14,058 bases of DNA from JBEBSD01 sp040394475 (GCA_040394475.1 JBEBSD010000117.1:1-14058); one strand, 5' to 3'; counted from the stretch's first letter, positions 1 through 6,385 are shown. Numbers and translations are program-made. The notes: generated from the sequence alone by a model not told the origin.

Positions 1-210
1 GAGTTGAAGAAAAGCTACCCGGGGACTTATGAATTCGTGAAGATCAATTTTGAATATTCTTACTATATCCAAAAAAGGGGCTGCCTGACCATACTGTACA
101 ATATTCACCACGGAGAGGTTGCCTTACTATATGGCATTGATGATACGCTGTTAATCAATAAATTTGTCCAAAATCCGGGTTTCCTATACCAGGTGTACTT
201 TATGAACTGA
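1..210 (+). CDS. Partial type-B small lipoprotein (3' end only)
   Basis: This is the last 69 codons of a gene whose start lies before the window. The frame is open from base 1 to the TGA at 208-210. The protein matches the C-terminal third of the complete type-B lipoprotein at 2654-3271 with about six substitutions, and the DNA is about 95% identical (compare 1-210 with 3062-3271). Shared landmarks are the YYIQKRGCLTI segment, FLYG/LLYG followed by IDD, and the closing FVQNP. The N-terminal lipobox expected from the full copy is outside the window. An apparent start at codon 2 (TTG) is internal and should be ignored. Function is unknown; like its neighbours it is plausibly an immunity-type periplasmic lipoprotein, by context only. 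Confidence 0.8.
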   Translation, partial: ELKKSYPGTYEFVKINFEYSYYIQKRGCLTILYNIHHGEVALLYGIDDTLLINKFVQNPGFLYQVYFMN

Positions 211-222
211 GGATGGCACAGG

Positions 223-254
223 CCACTAAGGTTTTCGGGACCTTAGTGGTTTTT
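223..254 (+). terminator. Rho-independent terminator after the partial lipoprotein gene
   Basis: A 10-bp perfect stem, CCACTAAGGT (223-232) pairing with ACCTTAGTGG (240-249), closes a 7-base loop and is followed by five T. It begins 12 bases after the stop of the first gene. Its sequence is unrelated to the hairpins that separate the later copies. Confidence 0.85.
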
Positions 255-296
255 CATAACGCGTGGAAAGTTCATTACAACCCAAACCAGTCCGTC

Positions 297-899
297 ATGT
301 CCCTAGTTAAAATCCTTAAAGGCGCTACTATCGCCGGGCTTCTTTCCCTGACTTTGCTTGCCTGCTTCGGCGACACAAAAAGGCCGCACGGAACCTGTGA
401 AACCCCGGAAGAAGTCAATTTCAGAGGATATCACTTCAGGTTCCCCATTACCGGTGAGCGGGCCATGCAAGAAACTGACGGCGAACTGATCTCCTACGGA
501 GGCTCGTTTTTCAGGAAGATTGCGCCTGCCGACGGCCAGGAGATTTATTGGTTTACCGATCCCCATAATGAAAATATACTCAATGCCCGGGATACCGCTG
601 CCTATCTGCAGCAGGTAAAAATGTTTGGTGTCGCTTTTATTGCCGGAAATAAAACTAATCCCAAACCAACCATAGAAGAAATTCTTGCGGAACTGGATGA
701 AGCGTTCCCGGGAGGGTTTACTTACAAAAAAATTGTCGATCGGTCGTACTATATACAGGATCGGGGATGTCTGAAAATTGTGTCTTTTTACCTGGACGGA
801 CCATCCATTGCATTTCTATATGGATTAGATGACGATTTGGTTGATAAATTCGTATCAAGCCCATACTTTCTTTATCAGTCTTATCCGTTTCCGTTATAG
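297..899 (+). CDS. Small lipoprotein, type A copy 1 (putative immunity-type)
   Basis: This encodes 200 residues with a lipoprotein signal: a short basic start (MSLVKILK), a hydrophobic stretch and the lipobox LLAC, so Cys23 would be lipidated. I chose the ATG at 297 and not an in-frame ATG at 213, because copies 2 and 3 start at the equivalent codon and the upstream extension would run through the terminator at 223-254. Mature landmarks are a second Cys near residue 34, FRGYHFRFPITGERAMQ, a QQVKMFGVAF segment, SYYIQDRGCLK, and a C-terminal FLYGLDDD motif followed by FV..PYFLY. It is related to the type-B genes along its length. The residues just after Cys23 (FGDTK) do not resemble the acidic surface-export signal known in some Bacteroidota, which suggests a periplasm-facing protein. 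I do not recognise the family; immunity function is inferred from tandem paralogy and the upstream tail remnants. Confidence 0.8.
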   Translation: MSLVKILKGATIAGLLSLTLLACFGDTKRPHGTCETPEEVNFRGYHFRFPITGERAMQETDGELISYGGSFFRKIAPADGQEIYWFTDPHNENILNARDTAAYLQQVKMFGVAFIAGNKTNPKPTIEEILAELDEAFPGGFTYKKIVDRSYYIQDRGCLKIVSFYLDGPSIAFLYGLDDDLVDKFVSSPYFLYQSYPFPL

Positions 900-981
900 A
901 AGCTTGGGAAGAAAAGTGGATCAGTATACAGTACCTCTAAGGAAAGGGAAATTATTTAGAAAAGGTATTTTTACCTTACTT

Positions 982-1019
982 GCTCTATCGCGGCTTACTG
1001 CCGCGATAGAGCCTTTTTT
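982..1019 (+). terminator. Intrinsic terminator after type A copy 1
   Basis: A perfect 13-bp stem, GCTCTATCGCGGC (982-994) with GCCGCGATAGAGC (1000-1012), has a TTACT loop and is followed by C and six T. It is the best preserved of three related hairpins in this array. It lies 82 bases after the stop, whereas its counterparts lie within 15 bases of theirs. Confidence 0.9.
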
Positions 1020-1125
1020 GATTACTTTTTGACGTCATTCAATACGACACCTACGGCATGTATTTCCTTGATAAGCAGCCAAATGGAAGTTTCACCAGAT
1101 ACAATTCAAACCAGGTCGATCCGTC
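982..1125 (+). repeat. Spacer repeat unit 1 (hairpin + open tail)
   Basis: This is the first of three homologous spacer units in the lipoprotein array; the others are at 1759-1903 and 2510-2653. Each has the terminator hairpin, then a strongly conserved block beginning GATTACTTTTTGACG, then a more variable middle, then a conserved stretch running into the next start codon. The unit plus the gene after it is duplicated, so the repeat period is roughly 750-830 bases. No convincing TAnnTTTG promoter box was found inside it. Confidence 0.85.
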
Positions 1126-1135
1126 ATGTCCCTAG
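1022..1135 (+). other. 37-codon open tail overlapping the next gene's start (possible toxin C-terminal remnant)
   Basis: Directly after an in-frame TGA at 1019-1021 the frame is open for 37 codons and ends at TAG 1133-1135, which lies inside the first codons of the lipoprotein gene starting at 1126. The reading includes FDVIQYDTYGMYF, PNGSFTRYN and DPSCP at the end. There is no start codon at its head; the only ATG (1058) would give 25 residues. The same open frame and stop overlap recur at 1800-1913 and 2550-2663 without indels. The YD..G....PNG..TRY pattern resembles a YD/Rhs-type repeat, but could equally be the C-terminus of a toxin domain. Its status as a gene fragment is an inference. 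Confidence 0.5.
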
Positions 1136-1752
1136 TTAAAATTATCAAAGACGCTACTGTCGCCGGGCTTTTTTCCGCGTCTTTGCTTGCCTGCTTCGGC
1201 GATACGAAAAGGCCGCACGGAACCTGTGAAACCCCGGAAGAAGTCAATTTCAGAGGATATCACTTCAGGTTCCCCATTACCGGTGAGCGGGCCATGCAAG
1301 AAACTGACGGCGAACTGATCTCCTACGGAGGCTCGTTTTTCAGGAAGATTGCGCCTGCCGACGGCCAGGAGATTTATTGGTTTACCGATCCCCATAATGA
1401 AAATATACTCAATGCCCGGGATACCGCTGCCTATCTGCAACAGGTAAAAATGTTTGGTGTCGCTTTCAGTGCAAAAGGAATGTTCGACGTTTCTTTCAGC
1501 GCAAAAGGAGAGAACAATTCCAAACCAGGTAAAGAGCAAATTCTCGCAGAACTCAATAAAACCTTCTCCGGAGAATTTACTTATAAAAATATTGTCGATC
1601 GGCATTATTATATTCAAGATCGGGGATGTCTGAAAATTTTGTGTTTTTTTTACTTTAACGGACCATCGATTGCGTTTCTTTATGGATTAGATGACGATTT
1701 GGTCGATCAATTCGTACAATACCCCTACTTTCTTTATCGAACTTTTCATTAA
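1126..1752 (+). CDS. Small lipoprotein, type A copy 2 (with 10-residue internal duplication)
   Basis: This encodes 208 residues with lipobox LLAC and lipid-acceptor Cys23. The core from the start of the mature protein to the QQVKMFGVAF segment is identical in DNA to copies 1 and 3 over 233 bases. After that it differs: an extra 10 residues come from a short duplication, where FSAKG occurs twice around MFDVS (about 1465-1510), and the rest diverges (KPGKEQILAELNKTFSGE against KPTIEEILAELDEAFPGG). The C-terminal FLYGLDDDLVD motif and PYFLYRTFH ending are retained; the ending matches copy 3 and not copy 1. There is no Shine-Dalgarno sequence. The stop of the upstream open tail overlaps the start, so translation was probably coupled in the ancestral arrangement. 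Family unknown, predicted periplasmic lipoprotein. Confidence 0.82.
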   Translation: MSLVKIIKDATVAGLFSASLLACFGDTKRPHGTCETPEEVNFRGYHFRFPITGERAMQETDGELISYGGSFFRKIAPADGQEIYWFTDPHNENILNARDTAAYLQQVKMFGVAFSAKGMFDVSFSAKGENNSKPGKEQILAELNKTFSGEFTYKNIVDRHYYIQDRGCLKILCFFYFNGPSIAFLYGLDDDLVDQFVQYPYFLYRTFH

Positions 1753-1758
1753 ACTTGT

Positions 1759-1797
1759 GGCTCTATCGCGGCTTACTGCCGCGACAGAGCCTTTTTT
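1759..1797 (+). terminator. Intrinsic terminator after type A copy 2
   Basis: A 14-bp stem, GGCTCTATCGCGGC (1759-1772) with GCCGCGACAGAGCC (1778-1791), contains one A-C mismatch compared with the perfect version at 982-1012. It has a TTACT loop and six T. It starts 7 bases after the stop codon. Confidence 0.85.
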
Positions 1798-1903
1798 GAT
1801 TACTTTTTGACGTCATTCAATACGACACCTACGGCATGTATTTCCTTGTTAAGCATGCACCCGAAAGTTACACCAGATACAATTCAAACCAGGCCGATCC
1901 GTC
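1759..1903 (+). repeat. Spacer repeat unit 2 (hairpin + open tail)
   Basis: This is the second homologous spacer. It matches unit 1 almost base for base except for the variable block around 1850-1871 (unit 1 reads AAGCAGCCAAATGGAAGTTT, this one AAGCATGCACCCGAAAGTTA), and it has the same length from the T-run to the start codon. Confidence 0.85.
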
Positions 1904-1913
1904 ATGTCCGTAG
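1800..1913 (+). other. Second copy of the 37-codon open tail
   Basis: This has the same length and frame as 1022-1135: a TGA at 1797-1799, 37 open codons and a TAG at 1911-1913 overlapping the ATG at 1904. It keeps FDVIQYDTYGMYFL, TRYNSNQ and ADPSCP, but PNGSF becomes a different sequence (APESY). Retention of the open frame through a block with many base changes argues for recent coding constraint, or for recent duplication from a coding ancestor. Confidence 0.5.
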
Positions 1914-2497
1914 TTAAAATCCTCAAAGGCGCTACTATCGCCGGGCTTTTTTCCGCGGCTTTGTTTGCCTGCTTCGGCGACACAAAAAGGCCGCACGGAA
2001 CCTGTGAAACCCCGGAAGAAGTCAATTTCAGAGGATATCACTTCAGGTTCCCCATTACCGGTGAGCGGGCCATGCAAGAAACTGACGGCGAACTGATCTC
2101 CTACGGAGGCTCGTTTTTCAGGAAGATTGCGCCTGCCGACGGCCAGGAGATTTATTGGTTTACCGATCCCCATAATGAAAATATACTCAATGCCCGGGAT
2201 ACCGCTGCCTATCTGCAGCAGGTAAAAATGTTTGGTGTCGCTTTTATTGCCGGAAATAAAACTAATCCCAAACCAACCATAGAAGAAATTCTCGCGGAGC
2301 TGGATGAAGCGTTCCCGGGAGGGTTTACTTACAAAAAAATTGTCGGTCGGTCGTATTATATACAAGATCGGGGATGTCTGAAAATTGTATATTTTTTTAA
2401 CGGATTTGGTTTCATCTCCTTTTTGTACGGCATGGATGACGATTTGGTTGATAAATTCGTACAATACCCCTACTTTCTTTATCGAACTTTTCATTAA
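1904..2497 (+). CDS. Small lipoprotein, type A copy 3 (putative immunity-type)
   Basis: This encodes 197 residues with the lipoprotein signal MSVVKILKGATIAG and lipobox LFAC (Cys23). From base 1966 it is identical to copy 1 for 328 bases, then drifts. The C-terminal part has FISFLYGMDDDLVDKFV and ends PYFLYRTFH, as in copy 2. So it is a mosaic: body like copy 1, last residues like copy 2. The start is supported by alignment of all three type-A copies. It lies in the same tandem array and on the same strand, with the usual overlap with the preceding open tail. An antisense open frame at 1868-2494 is a composition shadow. Function is not recognised; immunity-type lipoprotein is an inference from context. 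Confidence 0.82.
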   Translation: MSVVKILKGATIAGLFSAALFACFGDTKRPHGTCETPEEVNFRGYHFRFPITGERAMQETDGELISYGGSFFRKIAPADGQEIYWFTDPHNENILNARDTAAYLQQVKMFGVAFIAGNKTNPKPTIEEILAELDEAFPGGFTYKKIVGRSYYIQDRGCLKIVYFFNGFGFISFLYGMDDDLVDKFVQYPYFLYRTFH

Positions 2498-2509
2498 ACC
2501 AGGCTTGTA

Positions 2510-2546
2510 GCTCCATCGCGGCTTACTGCTGCGACAGAGCCTTTTT
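2510..2546 (+). terminator. Degraded terminator hairpin after type A copy 3
   Basis: GCTCCATCGCGGC (2510-2522) faces GCTGCGACAGAGC (2528-2540). It is the same hairpin as at 982 and 1759, but with two mismatched pairs and one G-T pair; the six-T run remains. It is probably a weaker terminator. Confidence 0.6.
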
Positions 2547-2653
2547 TGATTACTTTTTGACGTTATTCAATACGACACCTACGGCATGTATTTCCTTGTT
2601 AAGCAGCCAAATGGAGATTTAACCAGATACAACCAAAACCAGGCCGATCCATC
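2510..2653 (+). repeat. Spacer repeat unit 3 (hairpin + open tail)
   Basis: The third homologous spacer precedes a type-B lipoprotein gene and not a type-A gene. So the spacer family is shared across both lipoprotein types, and the unit of duplication or exchange is not simply the lipoprotein gene. Confidence 0.8.
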
Positions 2654-2663
2654 ATGCTCCTAA
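2550..2663 (+). other. Third copy of the 37-codon open tail
   Basis: This is open for 37 codons from 2550 to TAA 2661-2663, overlapping the ATG at 2654. Compared with copy 1 it has several silent third-base changes (GTC/GTT, CCG/CCA, TGT/TGC, AAT/AAC) and a few replacements (PNGSF to PNGDL, NSNQV to NQNQA). The ending is DPSCS and not DPSCP, with a different stop codon. Confidence 0.5.
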
Positions 2664-3271
2664 GATCCAGGTATTCAATGTACATTTGTTTGGTCGGCAT
2701 GTTCTGTGCAGTGTTCCTGCTTTCGTGTTTGCCCTCCCCTGACGGGGAGTGCAGCGAAAATGCAGAAGTTGCGTTCCGCGGGCATCATTTCGAATTTCCG
2801 ATCACAGGCAAGCAGGCCATGGAGGTTACCGAAGGCGAGCTTGACAGGTACACAAGATGGTGGTTCGCAAAAAAAAACCAGTCTTCCGGGCAGACTGTCT
2901 CATGGTACACTGACCCGGAAAATTCCAAAAAATACACCTCCCTGGAGGGGGACCAATACATGGACCGTATTAAAATGTTCGCTGTAGGGTTCAAGTGCCG
3001 AAAGCCTGACCCAAACAACGAATATGGCAGCCCATGCCAAAGTGTAGAGGAGGTCATGACCGAGTTGAAGAAAAGCTACCCGGGGACTTATGAATTCGTG
3101 AAGATCAATTTTGAATCTTCCTACTATATCCAAAAAAGGGGGTGCCTGACCATACTGTACAATATTCGCCACGGAGAGGTCGCCTTTCTATATGGCATTG
3201 ATGATACGCTGTTAATCAATAAATTTGTCCAAAATCCAAGTTTCCTGTACCGGTTGTACTTTATGAACTGA
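2654..3271 (+). CDS. Small lipoprotein, type B, complete copy
   Basis: This encodes 205 residues. The signal region MLLRSRYSMYICLVGMFC leads to lipobox LLSC, with Cys25 as lipid acceptor; the next residues LPSPDGEC carry a second Cys, as in type A. It aligns with type A through FRGHHFEFPITGKQAM, EGEL, WYTDPEN, IKMFAVGF, YYIQKRGCLTI and FLYGIDD...NKFV, so types A and B are one family at moderate divergence. It has an extra Cys pair (FKCRKPD and SPCQS) in the middle that type A lacks, which could form a disulfide in the periplasm. The partial gene at 1-210 is its close relative, so type-B copies bracket the type-A genes. The start is fixed by the overlap with the upstream tail and by signal peptide length. 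Function unknown. Confidence 0.82.
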   Translation: MLLRSRYSMYICLVGMFCAVFLLSCLPSPDGECSENAEVAFRGHHFEFPITGKQAMEVTEGELDRYTRWWFAKKNQSSGQTVSWYTDPENSKKYTSLEGDQYMDRIKMFAVGFKCRKPDPNNEYGSPCQSVEEVMTELKKSYPGTYEFVKINFESSYYIQKRGCLTILYNIRHGEVAFLYGIDDTLLINKFVQNPSFLYRLYFMN

Positions 3272-3486
3272 GGGTAGACAATGGATCCGACACCTAACAG
3301 AAAGACCTATAGGGCCGGTATTTTTGAAAGCCCTCAAAGGCATGTCGCCACGCTGTTTACGCCATTGCGACTGCATTCCTATACCGGGATAAAATTTTCA
3401 TAAAACGGGAACCACCCGTCATTATTCCGCAGCGATTTTAAAAACATTATAAATAACCCTGCCGCCTGGCATTTTACCCCCGCCTT
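3272..3486. other. Gene-free stretch between the lipoprotein array and sdhC
   Basis: About 290 bases without a gene, of which the last 75 hold the sdh promoter and leader. I see no convincing coding frame. A short inverted repeat, ACGGG (3405-3409) and CCCGT (3415-3419), lacks a T-run, and AGGGC/GCCCT around 3313-3336 has too large a loop, so no clear terminator for the last lipoprotein gene was found. The few bases after the stop (TGAGGGTAGACA) faintly resemble those after the first partial gene. Confidence 0.5.
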
Positions 3487-3518
3487 ATTGTATGCAATTT
3501 GAATGTATCTTACCTTTG
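3487..3518 (+). promoter_or_regulatory. Bacteroidota-type promoter for sdhCAB
   Basis: ATTG at 3487-3490, a 20-base spacer and TACCTTTG at 3511-3518 fit the phylum's consensus (TTG or TTTG, 17-23 bases, TAnnTTTG). Transcription would start near 3525, giving a leader of about 45 bases before the ATG at 3570. Confidence 0.65.
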
Positions 3519-3569
3519 GGCACCTGTAATTAAAGCTATTTTAACTAAATAAACTATTGGTTGTCCGCT

Positions 3570-4346
3570 ATGTCGTGGCTAACACAAACCCTAACGAGTT
3601 CGGTCGGTAAGAAGGTATTAATGTCGCTCACCGGCCTCTTTATCTGCACATTCCTCGTGGTGCATCTTATCGGCAATCTCCAGTTGTTTAAAAATGACGG
3701 GGGGTATGCCTTTAACACCTATGCGGTCTTCATGACTACATTTCCTCTTATTAAAGTCATTTCCTATGTGAACTATGCACTGATTTTATTCCATGCATGC
3801 TGGGGGATTTACCTGGAGATCAGGAACCGTCAAAAGCGCAGTGTACGCTATGCCGTAGTCAGGAACTCTTCTACCTGGTCGAGTCGCAACATGGCCCTTC
3901 TGGGTACGGTGCTGCTGATTTATATTGTCGTGCATATGAGCAACTTCTGGTACAAGTACCACAACCTGCCCCTTCCGTACGTGCAGTATACCGAGACTCT
4001 GGCCACCGGCGAAATTACGGCGCTGCCCCTGGAAGACGGGTACACACAAGATGTCAAGAGTATAGAGTATACGGATTCCGAACAACAAACTACTACGGTG
4101 ATCGTAAAGGATTTGTACCGGGAAGTGTCGGTTGCTTTTCAGCAACCCCTGCTGGTCCTGCTGTACTTGATCGGCATGCTGGCGCTCGGGTATCACCTGT
4201 ATCACGGATTTCAGAGCGCCTTTCAGACCCTGGGGATCAATCATCCCAAATACACCCCGTTTATCAAATGGGTGGGCATCTGGATTTTTGCCATTCTGAT
4301 TCCCCTGGCATTTGCATCAATGCCCCTTTATTTTTACCTGAAGTAA
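3570..4346 (+). CDS. sdhC: Succinate dehydrogenase cytochrome b558 membrane subunit
   Basis: This is the membrane anchor and diheme cytochrome of succinate:quinone oxidoreductase (complex II, the single-polypeptide anchor type of Bacteroidota); it carries electrons between SdhB and menaquinone. It has 258 residues with five hydrophobic segments. Histidines in or next to them, candidates for heme ligands, are His32 (VVHLIGN), His75 (FHACWG), His122 (VVHMSNF), His209 and His212 (GYHLYHGF). The N-terminal SSVGKKVLMSLTGLF and the C-terminal FQSAFQTLGINHPKYTP are typical of the family, as is the hydrophilic loop at about 130-185. I chose ATG 3570 over the in-frame TTG at 3561, because family members begin close to MxWLxxxLTSS. 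First gene of sdhCAB, 48 bases before sdhA. Confidence 0.93.
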   Translation: MSWLTQTLTSSVGKKVLMSLTGLFICTFLVVHLIGNLQLFKNDGGYAFNTYAVFMTTFPLIKVISYVNYALILFHACWGIYLEIRNRQKRSVRYAVVRNSSTWSSRNMALLGTVLLIYIVVHMSNFWYKYHNLPLPYVQYTETLATGEITALPLEDGYTQDVKSIEYTDSEQQTTTVIVKDLYREVSVAFQQPLLVLLYLIGMLALGYHLYHGFQSAFQTLGINHPKYTPFIKWVGIWIFAILIPLAFASMPLYFYLK

Positions 4347-4394
4347 TTTGAAACGGATCTTCCTTTTTACGATTTTAATAAACAGTTAATTTAT

Positions 4395-6383
4395 ATGGCA
4401 ACTTCATCTCGTTTGGATGCCAAAATCCCGGCAGGGCCTCTGGAGAAGAAATGGACGCAATACCGCTCCACGATCCCCCTGGTCAATCCTGCAAATAAAC
4501 GCCGTATCGAAGTCATTGTGATCGGCACCGGACTGGCAGGAGCTTCAGCGGCAGCATCTCTTGCTGAAATGGGGTATAAAGTAAAAGCATTTTGTTTTCA
4601 GGACTCTCCCAGGCGGGCGCATTCCATCGCCGCCCAGGGCGGGATTAACGCAGCCAAGAACTACCAGAACGACGGTGACTCGGTTTACCGTCTTTTTTAC
4701 GATACCGTAAAAGGCGGCGATTACCGCTCCCGTGAAGCCAATGTACACCGTCTGGCAGAGATTTCGGGAAATATTATCGATCAGTGCGTCGCACAGGGGG
4801 TACCGTTTGCCCGGGAATACGGCGGGATGCTGAGCAACCGTTCCTTCGGCGGCGTCCAGGTACAGCGCACCTTTTACGCTGCCGGACAAACCGGACAGCA
4901 ATTGTTGCTCGGCGCTTATTCGGCGCTGGAACGTCAGGTAGGGATCGGGACCGTGGAGATGTACAGCCGGCATGAAATGCTTGACGTAGTCGTAGTGGAC
5001 GGAAAATGCCGCGGGATTATTGCCCGTAACCTGATCACCGGTGAGCTGGAACGACATTTCGGACATGCCGTATTGCTCGCCTCCGGCGGGTACGGCAATG
5101 TATTTTACCTTTCCACCAATGCGATGGGGAGCAATGTGACCGCCGCCTGGAAAGCGCATAAAAAGGGAGCGTTCTTCGGAAACCCCTGTTATACGCAAAT
5201 ACACCCGACCTGTATCCCCGTCTCCGGCGAGCATCAGTCGAAACTGACCCTGATGTCGGAATCGCTCCGGAATGACGGTCGGATCTGGGTCCCCAAAGAA
5301 AAAAATGATAGCCGTGCACCGGGCGCTATTCCGGAGGATGAGCGGGATTATTACCTGGAGCGACGTTATCCGGCTTACGGGAACCTCGTGCCGCGGGATA
5401 TCGCCTCACGGGCAGCGAAAGAGCGTTGTGACGCCGGTTACGGGGTTGGCAAGTCCAAACTCGCCGTTTACTTGGATTTTGCCGCTGCTATTGAACGCTA
5501 CGGAAAGGCCGAGGCCAATAAACACAATGCGCATAACGCAAGCAAAGAAGAAATTACCGACTGGGGAAAAGGCGTAATCAAAGAGAAGTATGGCAACCTG
5601 TTTGACATGTACAAGCAGATTACCGGCGAAAATCCCTACGAAGTCCCGATGCGGATTTACCCGGCCGTCCATTATACCATGGGCGGGCTGTGGGTGGATT
5701 ACAACCTGATGACCACGGTTCCGGGCTTGTACGCGCTGGGAGAAGCCAACTTCTCCGACCACGGCGCCAACCGGCTGGGGGCTTCCGCCCTGATGCAGGG
5801 GCTGGCCGACGGGTACTTTGTAATCCCTTATACCATTGGCGCCTATCTCGCCAATGAGATCCGTACCGATGCGATCCCTACCAGTCACGAAGCATTTGTC
5901 CAGGCAGAAAAGGAGGTCTCCGACCGGATTGAACGCCTGCTGGCAATTAAAGGGAACACGTCGCCGGAAGCTTTCCATCGCCGCCTGGGCAAAATTATGT
6001 GGGACAAATGCGGGATGGCCAGGAATGCAAAAGGACTTGCCGAAGCGGCAGAAGAAATCCGGGTACTGCGTAAAGAATTCTGGTCCGACGTACGGGTGAT
6101 GGGCAGCGCCAGGGGGTTCAACTCCGAGCTTGACAAAGCCAACCGGGTAGCCGACTTCCTGGAACTGGGCGAGCTGATGTGTATCGATGCCCTGAACCGG
6201 GAAGAATCCTGCGGGGGACATTTCCGGGAGGAACACCAGACCGGAGAAGGAGAAGCCCTCCGGGACGACAGCAACTTCCTGTTTGTTTCCGCATGGGAAT
6301 ACAGGCAGGACAGCGACTGGGAGCTTCACCGGGAGGAACTGGCTTATGAAAATATCAAGATTGCACAGCGTAGCTATAAATAA
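4395..6383 (+). CDS. sdhA: Succinate dehydrogenase / fumarate reductase flavoprotein subunit
   Basis: This subunit oxidises succinate to fumarate (or the reverse) on covalently bound FAD at the cytoplasmic face of the membrane, passing electrons to SdhB. It has 662 residues. The dinucleotide motif GTGLAG is at 44-49; HSIAAQGGIN places the covalent FAD-linking histidine at His76. Substrate-site residues expected for the family are His270 (IHPTC), Arg339 (DIASRA) and His426 (VHYTMGG), followed by the FAD-contacting EANFSDHGANRLGASAL stretch. The C-terminal helical domain contains MGSARGFNSELDKANRVADFLELGELM. Length is typical of the Bacteroidota and epsilonproteobacterial type and longer than E. 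coli SdhA. The start has no clear Shine-Dalgarno sequence, as is usual in this phylum. Two bases separate its stop from sdhB. A 307-codon antisense frame within it is a shadow. Confidence 0.97.
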   Translation: MATSSRLDAKIPAGPLEKKWTQYRSTIPLVNPANKRRIEVIVIGTGLAGASAAASLAEMGYKVKAFCFQDSPRRAHSIAAQGGINAAKNYQNDGDSVYRLFYDTVKGGDYRSREANVHRLAEISGNIIDQCVAQGVPFAREYGGMLSNRSFGGVQVQRTFYAAGQTGQQLLLGAYSALERQVGIGTVEMYSRHEMLDVVVVDGKCRGIIARNLITGELERHFGHAVLLASGGYGNVFYLSTNAMGSNVTAAWKAHKKGAFFGNPCYTQIHPTCIPVSGEHQSKLTLMSESLRNDGRIWVPKEKNDSRAPGAIPEDERDYYLERRYPAYGNLVPRDIASRAAKERCDAGYGVGKSKLAVYLDFAAAIERYGKAEANKHNAHNASKEEITDWGKGVIKEKYGNLFDMYKQITGENPYEVPMRIYPAVHYTMGGLWVDYNLMTTVPGLYALGEANFSDHGANRLGASALMQGLADGYFVIPYTIGAYLANEIRTDAIPTSHEAFVQAEKEVSDRIERLLAIKGNTSPEAFHRRLGKIMWDKCGMARNAKGLAEAAEEIRVLRKEFWSDVRVMGSARGFNSELDKANRVADFLELGELMCIDALNREESCGGHFREEHQTGEGEALRDDSNFLFVSAWEYRQDSDWELHREELAYENIKIAQRSYK

Positions 6384-6385
6384 TT

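Noticed and set aside
213..296. Upstream extension of type-A copy 1 to an in-frame ATG at 213
   Set aside because: It would place a terminator hairpin inside the coding region and push the lipoprotein signal 28 residues inward; the other copies start at the 297-equivalent codon.
829..1032. 67-codon plus-strand frame across the end of copy 1 and the spacer
   Set aside because: It overlaps the lipoprotein 3' end and the terminator hairpin, and is not kept in the other spacers.
303..2494. Three similar minus-strand open frames (303-566, 1132-1617, 1868-2494)
   Set aside because: They lie antisense to the three type-A genes and resemble each other only because the sense genes are duplicates. 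No signal peptide, no domain, and the plus-strand lipoprotein signals are clear.
223..2546. Insertion-sequence ends or transposon in the lipoprotein array
   Set aside because: The inverted repeats are short hairpins with T-runs, typical of terminators; there is no transposase and no target duplication.
2900..3172. Minus-strand frames inside the type-B lipoprotein gene
   Set aside because: They are shadows of the lipoprotein gene with no conserved counterpart signals of their own.
5406..6329. 307-codon minus-strand frame inside sdhA
   Set aside because: Long antisense frames are common opposite GC-balanced conserved genes; sdhA is unmistakable and the antisense protein shows no recognisable features.
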